The notes: a model not told the origin generated them from the letters alone. A DNA stretch of 64,000 bases from Akkermansia muciniphila (GCA_945874895.1 CAMCIC010000004.1:1-64000); one strand, 5' to 3'. Positions 34,924 to 44,744 are shown, counted from the first letter of the stretch. Numbers and translations: made by a program.

Positions 34924-37374
34924 CTAATTTTTCAGTGTCAGCAAATATGCGATCAGGTGCTCAAGGTCCTGTGCGGGGATCACCCCCTTGAAGGAAGGCA
35001 TAGAAGGCGGGTATCCTGCGGCGATTTTTGCGGCTGGTTCGAGAATGGATTCGCGCAAGTCTTTTGCTTTCCATCGGGTTGCCACGCTCTGGAGTGGCGG
35101 CCCAGTGAGCTTCTCGCCGGTGAGTGAATGGCATCCGTTGCAAGCAAACTGGTTGAAAATCACTTTTCCCCTATCAGGATTTCCCGCAATCAGCGGCGCA
35201 ACTTGCTTATGGCTGATCTCTTTCATTTCCTTTGCACTCGCTACAGGCAAATGATGGGGTCGAGTATACAGGTTCATGACAAAGGAGTGCGCCCCACTCG
35301 TGAATCGCAAGGGCAGATCCATCACATCGGATCGACGCAACAGTGGGTAATGGATGTGAAGAGATCTGCGGTCTGCCGAGAGTGCAAAAGATTCCGCCTC
35401 CCAATGGTGCTCACCGGGCTTTTGATCCCAGAGAAAATGCCCGGAACCATAGTTCTTCGTGCGCTTGATATCAAAAAGCCGCAAGGTCTGGGGTGCGATG
35501 GATTCCTCCGCCTTCAAGGCACGATGAAAGGTGACAATTGCTGCGTTCGACTGAACATCGAACGAAATAGGGGTGGCAAATGGCAATGATTGCTCCACCG
35601 ATGCCAGTCCCATCACGCGCGGAGTCGTCGGTTTGTAACCGGAAATGCCCAAGCCTGTGACGTAAAGTCTTCCGGATGTAGGATGCGTCGCACCTTTGAG
35701 CGAGGGAAAATCGAGTTGCAGCGGAAGCATCCAAGAAAACGACTGACCTTGATATGGTGTGAGTAAGGGAAACAAGCGACCATTCCAAGAGACCTGCAGA
35801 AATGACTCTCCCAGATCGGGGAAAGCCCTAGCTCCAGTAGTGACGAATCCCGCCGCCGAGCGATTGCTCTGATACGGATAGTAGAACAATGGCTCAGTGA
35901 TCAAAGTTTTGTGATCGAAGTTGGTGGGGGAGAATCCATAGTGGAGTTTTCCCGCTAAAATGCGATGGATGGGCGTGCTGGGAATTTCATTGCCTTGTTG
36001 ATCGGAGGCAAAGATCGCACCGTCCGAGCGCAGGCCAACAAACGGCATGCGCAGCCCTTGGGCGATGGATTCGATGCGCTGGCCATCGGCGGAAATGCGC
36101 AATATCGAACCTCGGTGTGTCGAATGCTCCACAAATTCCTTGCTTCCCTCCTTGTCAATGCCGCCCTTGCCGATGAGAAATGAACCGTCTTTTTCGATGC
36201 ACATCGATGTCGAGAAATCACGTGTGTGCAAGGTCTGGAAAAAGGCGTCTGAGACACAGCGGAAATCATCGATCTGATGGTCACCATTACGGTCAATGAG
36301 TTCGGTGATTTGGTCGCGACCTAAAACAAAGATTCGCTGCTGAGCATCGATCGAAACCGCCATCGGTTCATACAATCCGGTGGCCATGCGACGCCATGAG
36401 ATTTCCTTCCCCTCGATGTCCGAAATTTTCCAGATGTCGCCATCCAGCGTGCTGAGTATAGCGTCACCACTCGCCAGAAATGCGATGTCCACGGGGCGGA
36501 TGGCTCGTAAAGAACGAGGTAGGGGAAAATCACGAATCGTGAAAGGGTGAGATGTTTTTGCGAGGGCTTGCGGCACTTTCAAAACTTCAGAAAACAGCGG
36601 ACGGGTTGCGGCTGTCTCAGGCATAGGAACTGGTATCGGAGATGTCTCTGTTCCTGATACCAAAGTGATTTCCTGTGATTGCTTCGATGGTGCGACTTTC
36701 AACCACGGACCATCTACGATGGCGCCATTGCCCTTGACGGAAAAGGACCCCCCTAACAGAAAACGCAAAGGTGCAACATGAGCTGCAATCCTCAAGCTTC
36801 GTTGAAGTTGACCCTCAGCCGTTGCAGAACAAACTTCCTCTACATTCGTTCCTGCAACTGCATAGAGCAAAACCGTGGACTTTCCACGCAGGGAGATGCC
36901 TTGCCATTGCCCTAGCGATGCAGGCAGTGGACCCACGGCTGTTTTTCCATCCATCAAAAAATGGGTTCGTGGATCCTTCACTTCGCTATTTCCTGAAACG
37001 GCTCCCAGTGTCTCAGGCGTTTGTTGCAAGATTTTCCCCCATAAGCGCGGCGGCCTTTCGGCTTTGGCTTTTTCGTCCGGATAAGAAATGGATGCCATCG
37101 TGTCGTAACTGAGCGGCGGCTTGCCAGGTTCGGCTTGCCAGATCGCCGCCCAGCGGAGCAAGTCGGGATCAAAACAAGCCCAGTAGTCGTGTCCCAAGTG
37201 CCAGATCACTCCGCGGCGCACACGGTTGGGGTTTTTTGTCTCTGCGATCACCAACCCGCTGCGCAAAAACGGTGTATCCTTTTCCAGAAACGATGGGGGT
37301 TGCTCTTGTGCATGGCACGCACAAGCCGCAAGACTCACAGCGATTTTTAGGACTCTGCGTGCCGATTGCTTCAT
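34924..37374 (-). CDS. Secreted beta-propeller (NHL/sorbosone-dehydrogenase-like) protein with C-terminal cytochrome c domain
   Basis: From ATG 37374 a signal peptide (RRVLKIAVSLAACACHA) leads into an N-terminal domain of ~250 residues (GLVIAETKNPNRVRRGVIWH, LGQWQGISLRGKSTVLLYAV) found in planctomycete and verrucomicrobial proteins. A propeller-like region follows (IRPVDIAFLASGDAILSTLD, PMAVSIDAQQRIFVLGRDQI, ITELIDRNGDHQIDDF, SMCIEKDGSFLIGKGG, VGLRSDGAIFASDQQGN). The C-terminal ~85 residues hold heme c site FACNGCHSLTGE and axial Met in PPSMPSFKG. It probably oxidises a sugar or polyol derivative in the periplasm; substrate unknown. Upstream in-frame starts (37383, 37467) lack merit. Confidence 0.85.
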   Translation of the reverse strand: MKQSARRVLKIAVSLAACACHAQEQPPSFLEKDTPFLRSGLVIAETKNPNRVRRGVIWHLGHDYWACFDPDLLRWAAIWQAEPGKPPLSYDTMASISYPDEKAKAERPPRLWGKILQQTPETLGAVSGNSEVKDPRTHFLMDGKTAVGPLPASLGQWQGISLRGKSTVLLYAVAGTNVEEVCSATAEGQLQRSLRIAAHVAPLRFLLGGSFSVKGNGAIVDGPWLKVAPSKQSQEITLVSGTETSPIPVPMPETAATRPLFSEVLKVPQALAKTSHPFTIRDFPLPRSLRAIRPVDIAFLASGDAILSTLDGDIWKISDIEGKEISWRRMATGLYEPMAVSIDAQQRIFVLGRDQITELIDRNGDHQIDDFRCVSDAFFQTLHTRDFSTSMCIEKDGSFLIGKGGIDKEGSKEFVEHSTHRGSILRISADGQRIESIAQGLRMPFVGLRSDGAIFASDQQGNEIPSTPIHRILAGKLHYGFSPTNFDHKTLITEPLFYYPYQSNRSAAGFVTTGARAFPDLGESFLQVSWNGRLFPLLTPYQGQSFSWMLPLQLDFPSLKGATHPTSGRLYVTGLGISGYKPTTPRVMGLASVEQSLPFATPISFDVQSNAAIVTFHRALKAEESIAPQTLRLFDIKRTKNYGSGHFLWDQKPGEHHWEAESFALSADRRSLHIHYPLLRRSDVMDLPLRFTSGAHSFVMNLYTRPHHLPVASAKEMKEISHKQVAPLIAGNPDRGKVIFNQFACNGCHSLTGEKLTGPPLQSVATRWKAKDLRESILEPAAKIAAGYPPSMPSFKGVIPAQDLEHLIAYLLTLKN

Positions 37375-37522
37375 AGAAATCATGTCCAGACTATGATTCT
37401 CTTCGAGGAAATTGCGAGTCGGAATCTTGCTCGAACGGATCGAATCAAGAGTGGCAAAATAACGCATCGAATGCGGCCTTTGAACCCTCGACTTTAGTCC
37501 TTTTTGAAAAAGATTTCAGGTA

Positions 37523-37551
37523 TTGACAGCAAGATGCAAAGATTGTTCATT
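37523..37551 (+). promoter_or_regulatory. Candidate sigma-70 promoter of recQ
   Basis: A perfect TTGACA (37523-37528) is followed after 17 bp by TTCATT, a weak -10. It ends 11 bp before the recQ ATG, so the transcript would have almost no leader, in line with the lack of a Shine-Dalgarno site there. Confidence 0.35.
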
Positions 37552-37562
37552 TGCGCAGTCCT

Positions 37563-39665
37563 ATGAGCGCGTTATCCCGACCTATGATTCACACTCCGCA
37601 GGAGGCTTTGCAGAAGTATTTTGGCTTCCGTACGTTTCTCGATGGCCAAGAAGAGGTGATGAATGCGATCGTATCGGGGCGTGACGGACTCGTAGTGATG
37701 CCCACGGGAGGCGGGAAATCATTGTGTTATCAACTCCCTGCACTTTGTCTTGATGGAGTGACGCTCGTGATCAGTCCACTGATCGCGCTGATGAAGGATC
37801 AGGTCGATGCTTTGATCGCGCGCGGCATCGATGCTACCATGATCAATTCCACACTGACATGGGAGGAGCAAAAAGAACGCTTGCAGGGCATACGCGACGG
37901 ACGATGGAAACTGGTCTACGTTGCGCCCGAACGCTTTCGCGCGGAGAGCTTTCTGCAGGCTCTTCATGGCATCCATATTGCACTTTTTGCGGTGGATGAG
38001 GCTCATTGCCTGAGCCAGTGGGGGCATGATTTCCGACCTGACTACCTGCGTCTAGGGCGTGCTCTAGAGAAAATCGGTCGACCTCAATGCATGGCTCTTA
38101 CCGCCACCGCAACGCCCGTCGTCAGGAAAGACATCATTGATGTATTGCAACTTCGCGATTACTTCGAGCAGGTCAGCGGCTTTGCCCGGCCCAATCTTTC
38201 TCTCAATATCACCGCCACAGAAAATGCTCAGCAGAAGGACGAACGTCTTAAGGCCATCATTTCTGCTCATCGTACGGGCATTGTATACTGTGCCACCCGC
38301 AAGAAAGTGGAGGCAGTCTCCGAGACCCTGAGCAGCTGGGGTCTCAAATGCGTAGCTTATCATGGCGGCATGAGTGACGATGAACGTGAACGCGCGCAAA
38401 ACGTTTTCATCAGTAAGAAAGCGGATGTGGCAGTTGCGACAAATGCCTTCGGCATGGGCATTGACCGATCCGATGTGCGCTTTGTCATTCATTATGAAAT
38501 CCCTGGCAGCGTGGAGGCCTATTACCAAGAAGCAGGACGGGCCGGTCGCGATGGCGAGAGCGCCTATTGCGAATTGCTCTATAACTATGCCGATACCCGA
38601 ACGCAGGAATTTTTCATCGATGGCGCGAATCCCTCGGTGGCCTTGATTCGCGACATCTATCAATTTTTGCTGAATGCCGCCGATAGTGAGTATGAAGTGC
38701 GCAAGACCTTGGAAGAAATTGCCGATGGTTGTGAGCTGAAAAACTCGATGTCAGTGGGCAGTGCGTTGACGACTCTTGCCCGTGGTGGCTACATCGAGCG
38801 CTTCGATATTCCTGGCAAACGAATGCGCGGCACGCGATTGCTCCAACCACAGGTGCTGACGCGCGACCTTCAGATCGACGCGCATGCGATCGAGGAAAAG
38901 GATCGACGGGATCGAGAGAAATTGAAGGCCATGATTGATCTCTCTTACTCCCGCGTCTGCCGTCAGCAGTGGATTTTGCAATACTTTGGTGAGGACAATG
39001 CCGAACACTGCGGCAACTGTGATTTCTGTCGCTCTGCTGAATCTGGTGAGGCACGCGAGGCGACAGCAGAGGAGGACTTGGTAGTGAAAAAAATCCTTAG
39101 TGGCGTGGCGCGCATGTCACGCAAGACATCAGGCGGATGGGAAGCCCGGTATGGGCGAGGCAAAATCGTTCAAATGCTTGTGGGCAGCAAGTCGCAGGAC
39201 ATTCTGAGCAATGGACTGCATGAATTGAAAACATACGGTATGCTCAAGGACAAGGGCACTGGATATGTGAACGGTGTCATGCGTTCCTTGCTCGATGCGG
39301 GATTGCTACGCACCGAAACTGGCGAATATCCCGTGATCACTCTCTCGGCACAAGGGGAGCAGGTGATGTTGGGCAAAACTTCCTACCGCCTGATCTGGCC
39401 CAAGACCGAAGCGAGCGGGATGATCGATATGAAAGATGCCGGATTCGATCCTGCGGTCTATTCCTTTCTTCGTGATCTACGAGAAAAATTCGCCAAAGTG
39501 GAGGAAGTTCCGTCCTACTGCATTTTCAGCAACAAAACCTTGGAAGCACTGGCTCGATATCGACCGAAGAACAGCGATGAACTCATGGCTATACCGGGAG
39601 TAGGCCCGGTCAAGGCTCAACGCTTTGGTCGAGCCTTTCTCGATGCTCTTGCTACATTCCGTTAG
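37563..39665 (+). CDS. recQ: ATP-dependent DNA helicase RecQ
   Basis: RecQ unwinds DNA 3'-5' in recombination and replication-fork repair. Walker A is VVMPTGGGKSLCYQLPA, motif II is FAVDEAHCLSQWGHDFRPDY (DEAH plus RecQ's aromatic loop), with LTATATPVVRKDI, VAVATNAFGMGID and YYQEAGRAGRDGE later. The zinc-binding region follows (VCRQQWILQYFGE ... HCGNCDFC), then a winged helix, and an HRDC domain closes the protein (IFSNKTLEALARYRPKN, LMAIPGVGPVKAQRFG). At 700 residues it is the long RecQ-RQC-HRDC form. Start ATG 37563; the TTG at 37551 is unlikely. The stop overlaps the convergent gene's stop within four bases. Confidence 0.96.
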   Translation: MSALSRPMIHTPQEALQKYFGFRTFLDGQEEVMNAIVSGRDGLVVMPTGGGKSLCYQLPALCLDGVTLVISPLIALMKDQVDALIARGIDATMINSTLTWEEQKERLQGIRDGRWKLVYVAPERFRAESFLQALHGIHIALFAVDEAHCLSQWGHDFRPDYLRLGRALEKIGRPQCMALTATATPVVRKDIIDVLQLRDYFEQVSGFARPNLSLNITATENAQQKDERLKAIISAHRTGIVYCATRKKVEAVSETLSSWGLKCVAYHGGMSDDERERAQNVFISKKADVAVATNAFGMGIDRSDVRFVIHYEIPGSVEAYYQEAGRAGRDGESAYCELLYNYADTRTQEFFIDGANPSVALIRDIYQFLLNAADSEYEVRKTLEEIADGCELKNSMSVGSALTTLARGGYIERFDIPGKRMRGTRLLQPQVLTRDLQIDAHAIEEKDRRDREKLKAMIDLSYSRVCRQQWILQYFGEDNAEHCGNCDFCRSAESGEAREATAEEDLVVKKILSGVARMSRKTSGGWEARYGRGKIVQMLVGSKSQDILSNGLHELKTYGMLKDKGTGYVNGVMRSLLDAGLLRTETGEYPVITLSAQGEQVMLGKTSYRLIWPKTEASGMIDMKDAGFDPAVYSFLRDLREKFAKVEEVPSYCIFSNKTLEALARYRPKNSDELMAIPGVGPVKAQRFGRAFLDALATFR

Positions 39666-42600
39666 TGCTGCGGTTTTGCATAACTGGAGAGCAAGCGCAC
39701 GCGTGGATGACTGGAGACTGTGGTGGGTAGCGACAAGCGAAGCGTGTGCGGGCCTTTCGTTAGAGTGGCACGTAGAACACCATTTTCTGCCAATACGCTT
39801 TTGTCATCGACCTCCCACAGGGCGCCGGTGACACTGCCAACTTGAATCTGTACTTCGCCGTTTTGCAGCATCTCAAAGCGACTCTCTGCCGCGCGACTGG
39901 AGATGTTCTTGATCTTCATCGTAGGCCATTCAGAAGTGGGGAGAACTCCATTGACAAGACTTGCCGATGGGAGCGGTTGCTGCAGATCCTCTTTCTGGTG
40001 AACATACCAACGACGCAGTGTGCCGTCTTCCTGCACCTTGAACTCGCCTTCTTTGCCTAGCTCGCTGAGGAATCTCACCAGATCGATGAGTTCATCCCGC
40101 CGCAGGCTGCTGGTAAGTCCTGCAGGCATGAGTGAGACAGGAATGACATCCTTTTTGCTAACTCCGTTTTGTGGTAAGGTGCGGGATTGTCCGGCGGCAT
40201 CGGTGAGCAGAATTTCCTTTTCGTCCTCACGAGTCAGAAAGCCCGTAAAATTAGAACCATCCTTCATCTGGACCATGGCAGTTGCGTAGCCCTCTTTGAT
40301 TTTTTTCGATGGTTGGAGCAAGCTGTCAATGATGTAATCGACGGGCGCGCTGGAACCAATGCTGAGCAAGTTTGGTCCGATGTTGCTGCCAACAGGACCG
40401 ATGGCGTGACATGCATTGCATTGCAATTCCATTTTGCGATAGATGGTTTCGCCATTCTTAGGATTGCCGGACTTTTGCACCTCCTCCATCAGTTGCGCCA
40501 TTTGCGCGGCATCGAGCGAAGTGACGGGGGTAAGGCCACCCGCTTGGGTGAGAGACTCCAGTAAGGATTTCGTATCCCCACCCGTGGCACTTGCTTTCTG
40601 TAAAGCTTGGCCCGCCACTTCCTTCGTCAACCTTTTCCCCTGCAAGGCAGAAGCGAGAATCTGCGGCCCTCCTTGTCGGGTCAGATAAACATCCATCAAA
40701 CTCGCCGTGGCAGTGCTGGCCTTCGATTGTTGCGATAAGAATGCGACGACCGGTGCCGATGCACGCTGCAGATCGAGTTGCGTCAGAGCAAGCAATATGT
40801 CGGCTTGCGCAGGCGAGTTGGTCTTTGCTGCGAGAAGTTGTTCCAGAAAACCGAGGACGGAAGGATCGCCTGATTGAGCGAGACTCATTTGTGCGGCACT
40901 AGCGCGTGCTCCAGTGCCGCGTGCCAGGTTCTCTAAAGAAACCTTGGCCTCAGTCAATTTCCAGCGGCCTGCTAGTTGGATGGCAGCCAGAGCAAGCGGC
41001 TCGTCTTTTTCTTCTAACAATTTTACCAGAGCCGCGATGTTTTTGGGTTTCACTTGTCGCTGCTCCTGAGCGATTACAAGAGCTTGCAAGGCGGCCGTGC
41101 GTTCATGGGCCGAATGTGTCGGCGAAAGAGCAAGAATCAGAACTCGGTCGATCTGGGAGGCTCCCACGGTGCTGCCGACAATACGCAACAGTTCGACACG
41201 CTGCTCCACGGATCCGGATTTTTTCTCGATAATGTCCAACAACAACCCAGAGGCATCCGCTTGGTTCGCTGCTTTTAAAGCAAAAAGAATCCCAGGACCG
41301 TTGTTTGCAAATGAGATCTCGCCCCGCTGCAAAGCGGGAAGCCAAGAAGAGGATAGTTCGTAACACCCGCGCCAGAGTGCGAAGTCGATGTTCGCATCCA
41401 TCGGATGCTGCAGAACTCCGGTAGCAATTTCTATCGCGCGCGGTGTGGCCCAAGCACGCAGGAGATTCACTGCTTCCAAGCGAACACGGGGATGGGGATC
41501 CGAACAGAGCGATGAGAAGAACTTCTCCAGTTCCATGGTCGCCAACGGTTTGCCTTTTGCATCGGTGAGTGCGGAAATCCCCCCATTCACGATCAATTGC
41601 CGTATCGCGCGCACCGCTGTAGCTCGAGTGGAGGGATGGTCCGTGTGGCCGTCCTTGCCGTTCAGCCATGCGTGCCGCATGATCCACGAGAGCGATACCA
41701 GATCACACGTTTGTGCGGTCCATAGCGCCTCCACCGTAGCAGCAGGGGTGTTATGCTTTTTGAGAAAATCTTCCAACAAATTCTCGAGGTTGGAAATCTT
41801 GCGTGATTTGATTTCCTGCTTGGCCCAATAACGCAGCGACTGATCTGCTATCAGCAGTTGCTCCAGCAGCGCGGTATTGTCAAGCTTGGTCAAATCGACG
41901 CGAGACGTTGGTTTGCGATCTTTCATTGTCACACGCCAAATGCGACCATGCGCCTGATCCCGTCGCGAGTCGCGGAAATCGACTTCACCGTGCTGAATGA
42001 TCGGATTGAACCAATCCGCCAGATAAATCGCACCATCAGGCCCCATGTTGACATCCACAGGGCGGAATGATCCGTGAGTGGAGCTCATCAAATCAGGCAA
42101 CTGTTTGGAGCGATAGCCGCTTTCGGAGTCGGTAAGTGCAAAACGGTTGACGCGATGACCTCGAAAGTCGCATGTGATCAGTTGCCCATGCCACTCAGCG
42201 CTGAAATGACTGCCAGAAATTTGGGCAAGCCCACACTGCTTCGGTTGTCCTGGATTCATGCCCGTCAAAATGCGCGGCAGTTGGTTCGGCAAGCAGCGGA
42301 ATGTAGCACCTGGAAATGCATAGTTGATCCCTTCTCCGTAGGCTCCATCCGTCGTGAAACTTTGACCCCAGTCATCAAAAATATGTCCCCACGGATTGAC
42401 TTGACCCATACTGAAAACTTCGAGTCTGCCGGTGCGGGGTTGGAATTGCCAGATTCCGGTGCCCATCAAACGACGCACTCCAAACGGGGTCTCTATGTGA
42501 CTGTGAATGTAAACACTCTGATTGAAATACAGATTGCCATCAGGTCCGCCTTTGATGCTGTGGAGAATGTGGTGGGTGTCTTCGGTGCCGAATCCACTGA

Positions 42601-43048
42601 GCAGAACCTTGCTCTTGTCGGCTTTTCCATCGCCATCGGTATCCTGCATGAAAATCAATTCGGTCGAGTTCGCCACGTAAGCCCCGCCGTCCTGCGGCCA
42701 AATGCCCGTAGGAATGAGTAGCCCCTCGTAAAAAACGGTGCTTTTGTCAGCCGCTCCGTCATTGTTGATGTCTTCGAGAATCAGGATCTGATCACTCTGT
42801 GTCTGCCCTGGCTTGATGTGTGGATAAATCGCACTGCTCGCAACCCACAGACGCCCACGCGCATCCCAGGCCATCTGGATGGGCTTGCGCACCATTGGTT
42901 CACTGGCGAAAAGGTTGACTTCCAGTCCCTCGGCGAGACGAAAGGTTTTTTGCTCTTCGGCCGGGTCAATGGTTGGAATTTCACGCAAATTCCGCTGTGC
43001 CATGGCAAACGGGATCAAGAGGATCGATAGCAAGACTGGTGCTTTCAT
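39662..43048 (-). CDS. PVC-type secreted dehydrogenase-like protein: propeller, HEAT repeats and cytochrome c
   Basis: A 1128-residue exported protein. After a signal peptide (LLSILLIPFAMA) comes a six-bladed-propeller-like domain (RLAEGLEVNLFASEPMVRKP, DQILILEDINNDGAADKST, HSIKGGPDGNLYFNQS, GSFRPVDVNMGPDGAIYLAD). The middle (~400-830) consists of alpha-helical HEAT-type repeats. A heme c domain follows (ELQCNACHAIGPVGSNIGPN, PAGLTSSLRRDELIDLVRFL). The last ~130 residues form an extra beta domain. This architecture is characteristic of Planctomycetes and Verrucomicrobia. Its upstream neighbour, 18 bp away, is an SGNH-like protein of the type often fused to such proteins. Probably an envelope oxidoreductase; substrate unknown. 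Confidence 0.87.
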   Translation of the reverse strand: MKAPVLLSILLIPFAMAQRNLREIPTIDPAEEQKTFRLAEGLEVNLFASEPMVRKPIQMAWDARGRLWVASSAIYPHIKPGQTQSDQILILEDINNDGAADKSTVFYEGLLIPTGIWPQDGGAYVANSTELIFMQDTDGDGKADKSKVLLSGFGTEDTHHILHSIKGGPDGNLYFNQSVYIHSHIETPFGVRRLMGTGIWQFQPRTGRLEVFSMGQVNPWGHIFDDWGQSFTTDGAYGEGINYAFPGATFRCLPNQLPRILTGMNPGQPKQCGLAQISGSHFSAEWHGQLITCDFRGHRVNRFALTDSESGYRSKQLPDLMSSTHGSFRPVDVNMGPDGAIYLADWFNPIIQHGEVDFRDSRRDQAHGRIWRVTMKDRKPTSRVDLTKLDNTALLEQLLIADQSLRYWAKQEIKSRKISNLENLLEDFLKKHNTPAATVEALWTAQTCDLVSLSWIMRHAWLNGKDGHTDHPSTRATAVRAIRQLIVNGGISALTDAKGKPLATMELEKFFSSLCSDPHPRVRLEAVNLLRAWATPRAIEIATGVLQHPMDANIDFALWRGCYELSSSWLPALQRGEISFANNGPGILFALKAANQADASGLLLDIIEKKSGSVEQRVELLRIVGSTVGASQIDRVLILALSPTHSAHERTAALQALVIAQEQRQVKPKNIAALVKLLEEKDEPLALAAIQLAGRWKLTEAKVSLENLARGTGARASAAQMSLAQSGDPSVLGFLEQLLAAKTNSPAQADILLALTQLDLQRASAPVVAFLSQQSKASTATASLMDVYLTRQGGPQILASALQGKRLTKEVAGQALQKASATGGDTKSLLESLTQAGGLTPVTSLDAAQMAQLMEEVQKSGNPKNGETIYRKMELQCNACHAIGPVGSNIGPNLLSIGSSAPVDYIIDSLLQPSKKIKEGYATAMVQMKDGSNFTGFLTREDEKEILLTDAAGQSRTLPQNGVSKKDVIPVSLMPAGLTSSLRRDELIDLVRFLSELGKEGEFKVQEDGTLRRWYVHQKEDLQQPLPSASLVNGVLPTSEWPTMKIKNISSRAAESRFEMLQNGEVQIQVGSVTGALWEVDDKSVLAENGVLRATLTKGPHTLRLSLPTTVSSHPRVRLLSSYAKPQH

Positions 43049-43066
43049 GAAGTCGAAAATAAAAAT

Positions 43067-43966
43067 TTAGTTGTTAGAGAAAGTGCCAAAAATCAGTTGC
43101 TCTTTTTCAGCAATGAGAGGGTCAAATTGCGGAATCTCCGCACCGTTGCGTCCTTGTTCGTGCTTGCGGGAGCCGAAGAGATAGATTTCGTTCTGCGGAC
43201 GCCAGCGCTGAAAGAATAGATGATTTTTGGCAACGATGGTCTCGCGCAACGAGGGATGACGTGCGCCGGATGGCAGAGAGAGCCCAAGCGATTTGACAAA
43301 AAGCGGCGCGATGACTGCATACTCCTCATCGGCAAATGTCACACCATTGATGGTTTGCCATTCACGATCTTTCATCAGAGAAAATAGATCGGCAAATCCC
43401 AGTGAATTTTTTTCCGCGAGAAGTTTGATGGCTTGGGCATAGCGTGCGCGCTCGATTGCTTGCGAAGCGAGGGACGGGAATCGGCGAACATCGCGACTCA
43501 CGGCCGGTGGTGTCATCAGAACGACCTTCGCGCCGCAACTGGTTTTTACCATTTCCAGTAGCGCCTCATAGGATTTGATGAATGGGGCTACCCCCGATTC
43601 CCCTTGAAAGGCATCGACTGCACCATAACAGCAAACAACCGTTGTTGGTTTGATTTCAGCCAGTTGTTTGCGCAAGCGGTCAAAGCCCTCAGCGGGAGGA
43701 CCGAAGTAACTACGACTCTCACAGCGAGGTGTGTCACCACTCCAACCAAGGTTGCGGACACGCAATTGTTTTCCAGCAGTGGCCTGGGTGAAAGCGGTTT
43801 CCAGATGACCAAGTCGATAATCCCTCTCGAAAAAAGCATCGCCCAGCAGCACCACGGTTTCGTTTTTTTCAAATGGCGCCAGTGGTGCCGCGAGCAGTAG
43901 GAAGGAGGAAACAACCCAAAGCGAAAAGATTCGGAAAAACATGTGCACGATACGTCGAGGGATCAT
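43067..43966 (-). CDS. SGNH-hydrolase-like protein lacking the nucleophile
   Basis: This exported protein (signal region RRIVHMFFRIFSLWVVSSFL) keeps the fold of GDSL/SGNH esterases, but block I reads VVLLGDAFFERDY, with Ala instead of the catalytic Ser of GDS. Block II appears as NLGWSGDTP and block III as YGAVDAF rather than GxND. Such degenerate domains are common as N-terminal parts of PVC-type dehydrogenase proteins; here it is a separate gene directly upstream of one. A binding or scaffold role is more likely than catalysis. ATG 43966 lies just after an AGGA; ATG 43942 is an alternative. The 94 bp to the next gene show nothing. Confidence 0.72.
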   Translation of the reverse strand: MIPRRIVHMFFRIFSLWVVSSFLLLAAPLAPFEKNETVVLLGDAFFERDYRLGHLETAFTQATAGKQLRVRNLGWSGDTPRCESRSYFGPPAEGFDRLRKQLAEIKPTTVVCCYGAVDAFQGESGVAPFIKSYEALLEMVKTSCGAKVVLMTPPAVSRDVRRFPSLASQAIERARYAQAIKLLAEKNSLGFADLFSLMKDREWQTINGVTFADEEYAVIAPLFVKSLGLSLPSGARHPSLRETIVAKNHLFFQRWRPQNEIYLFGSRKHEQGRNGAEIPQFDPLIAEKEQLIFGTFSNN

Positions 43967-44060
43967 CATTCCTGACAAATGCCTTCAAAAAAAGGCAGGA
44001 AATGTCGTCATAAATGATTCATCTATCGCGCGAAGCATGGCGCTTGCGGAAATCCATTGC

Positions 44061-44744
44061 TCAAAGCTTGAGATGTGGAGCGACCGAGAGGATGGCCTCG
44101 CTGGCGGCTTTGGCCATCAGAGCGGCACCTTCGGTGTTGGGGTGCACACGGTCAGGCAATAGTTCAGGATGATTCTTGAGAGCCTGATGCATATCGATGA
44201 CCGGGAGATTCTTTGCTTTCGCCAGTTGATCGACATGTTGGATCACGACTTGCAGGTTTGGATCGTTGATGCCGAAGTTCCCCGCGCCCGGAACAGGGCA
44301 GGGGCGGCAGACGAAGATGATAGGCTTGTTGGGAAGCTTTTGGAAGGACTCCACAAGATCCGCATAATCTTTGTAAAAATCATCGGAAAACTTCCAGTTC
44401 TGAGGTTTTGTATCGTTCGTGCCAAGCATGATGACGACAACGTGGGGCGACTGAGCAAGAGCGTTTTGATAGGCTTTTTCTTTCCAGTATGGGTGATCCC
44501 CTTTTTTCAGCAGAGTACGTCCACTGACCCCAAAATTCCCGATCTGCCATTTTTCTCCAAGCAAGGCCTGCAACTGACTGGGGTAGGACTTACCACTTGC
44601 GGCACCACTGCCTTTTGTGATGCTGTCACCGACACAGGCTACGCGCAACTTCGTTGCATCCACCTTATCAGGTTGCGCGCTCAGTGGTGCAAGAAGTGGA
44701 CTCAGTAGCGCTAAAACTTTCAGGAAATACCGTTTCATCGGCAT
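44061..44744 (-). CDS. Secreted SGNH/GDSL hydrolase
   Basis: An exported esterase of the SGNH superfamily. After the signal peptide (KRYFLKVLALLSPLLAPLSA) all blocks are intact: VACVGDSITKGSG (catalytic Ser), GNFGVSGRTLLKKG (block II Gly), VVVIMLGTNDTKPQ (block III Asn) and LLPDRVHPNTEGA (catalytic Asp and His). It resembles verrucomicrobial sialate O-acetylesterase-like or carbohydrate acetylesterase proteins of about 220 residues. An acyl-ester substrate on a glycan is likely but not proven. ATGs at 44744 and 44738 are equally possible. It lies upstream of the degenerate SGNH gene with a 94-bp gap. Confidence 0.88.
   Translation of the reverse strand: MPMKRYFLKVLALLSPLLAPLSAQPDKVDATKLRVACVGDSITKGSGAASGKSYPSQLQALLGEKWQIGNFGVSGRTLLKKGDHPYWKEKAYQNALAQSPHVVVIMLGTNDTKPQNWKFSDDFYKDYADLVESFQKLPNKPIIFVCRPCPVPGAGNFGINDPNLQVVIQHVDQLAKAKNLPVIDMHQALKNHPELLPDRVHPNTEGAALMAKAASEAILSVAPHLKL

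Noticed and set aside
38064-38663. Minus-strand frame of about 199 codons inside recQ
   Set aside because: The opposite strand encodes unmistakable RecQ helicase motifs throughout.
42074-42721. Plus-strand open frame of about 215 codons
   Set aside because: Shadow of the conserved propeller region of the giant cytochrome gene on the opposite strand.
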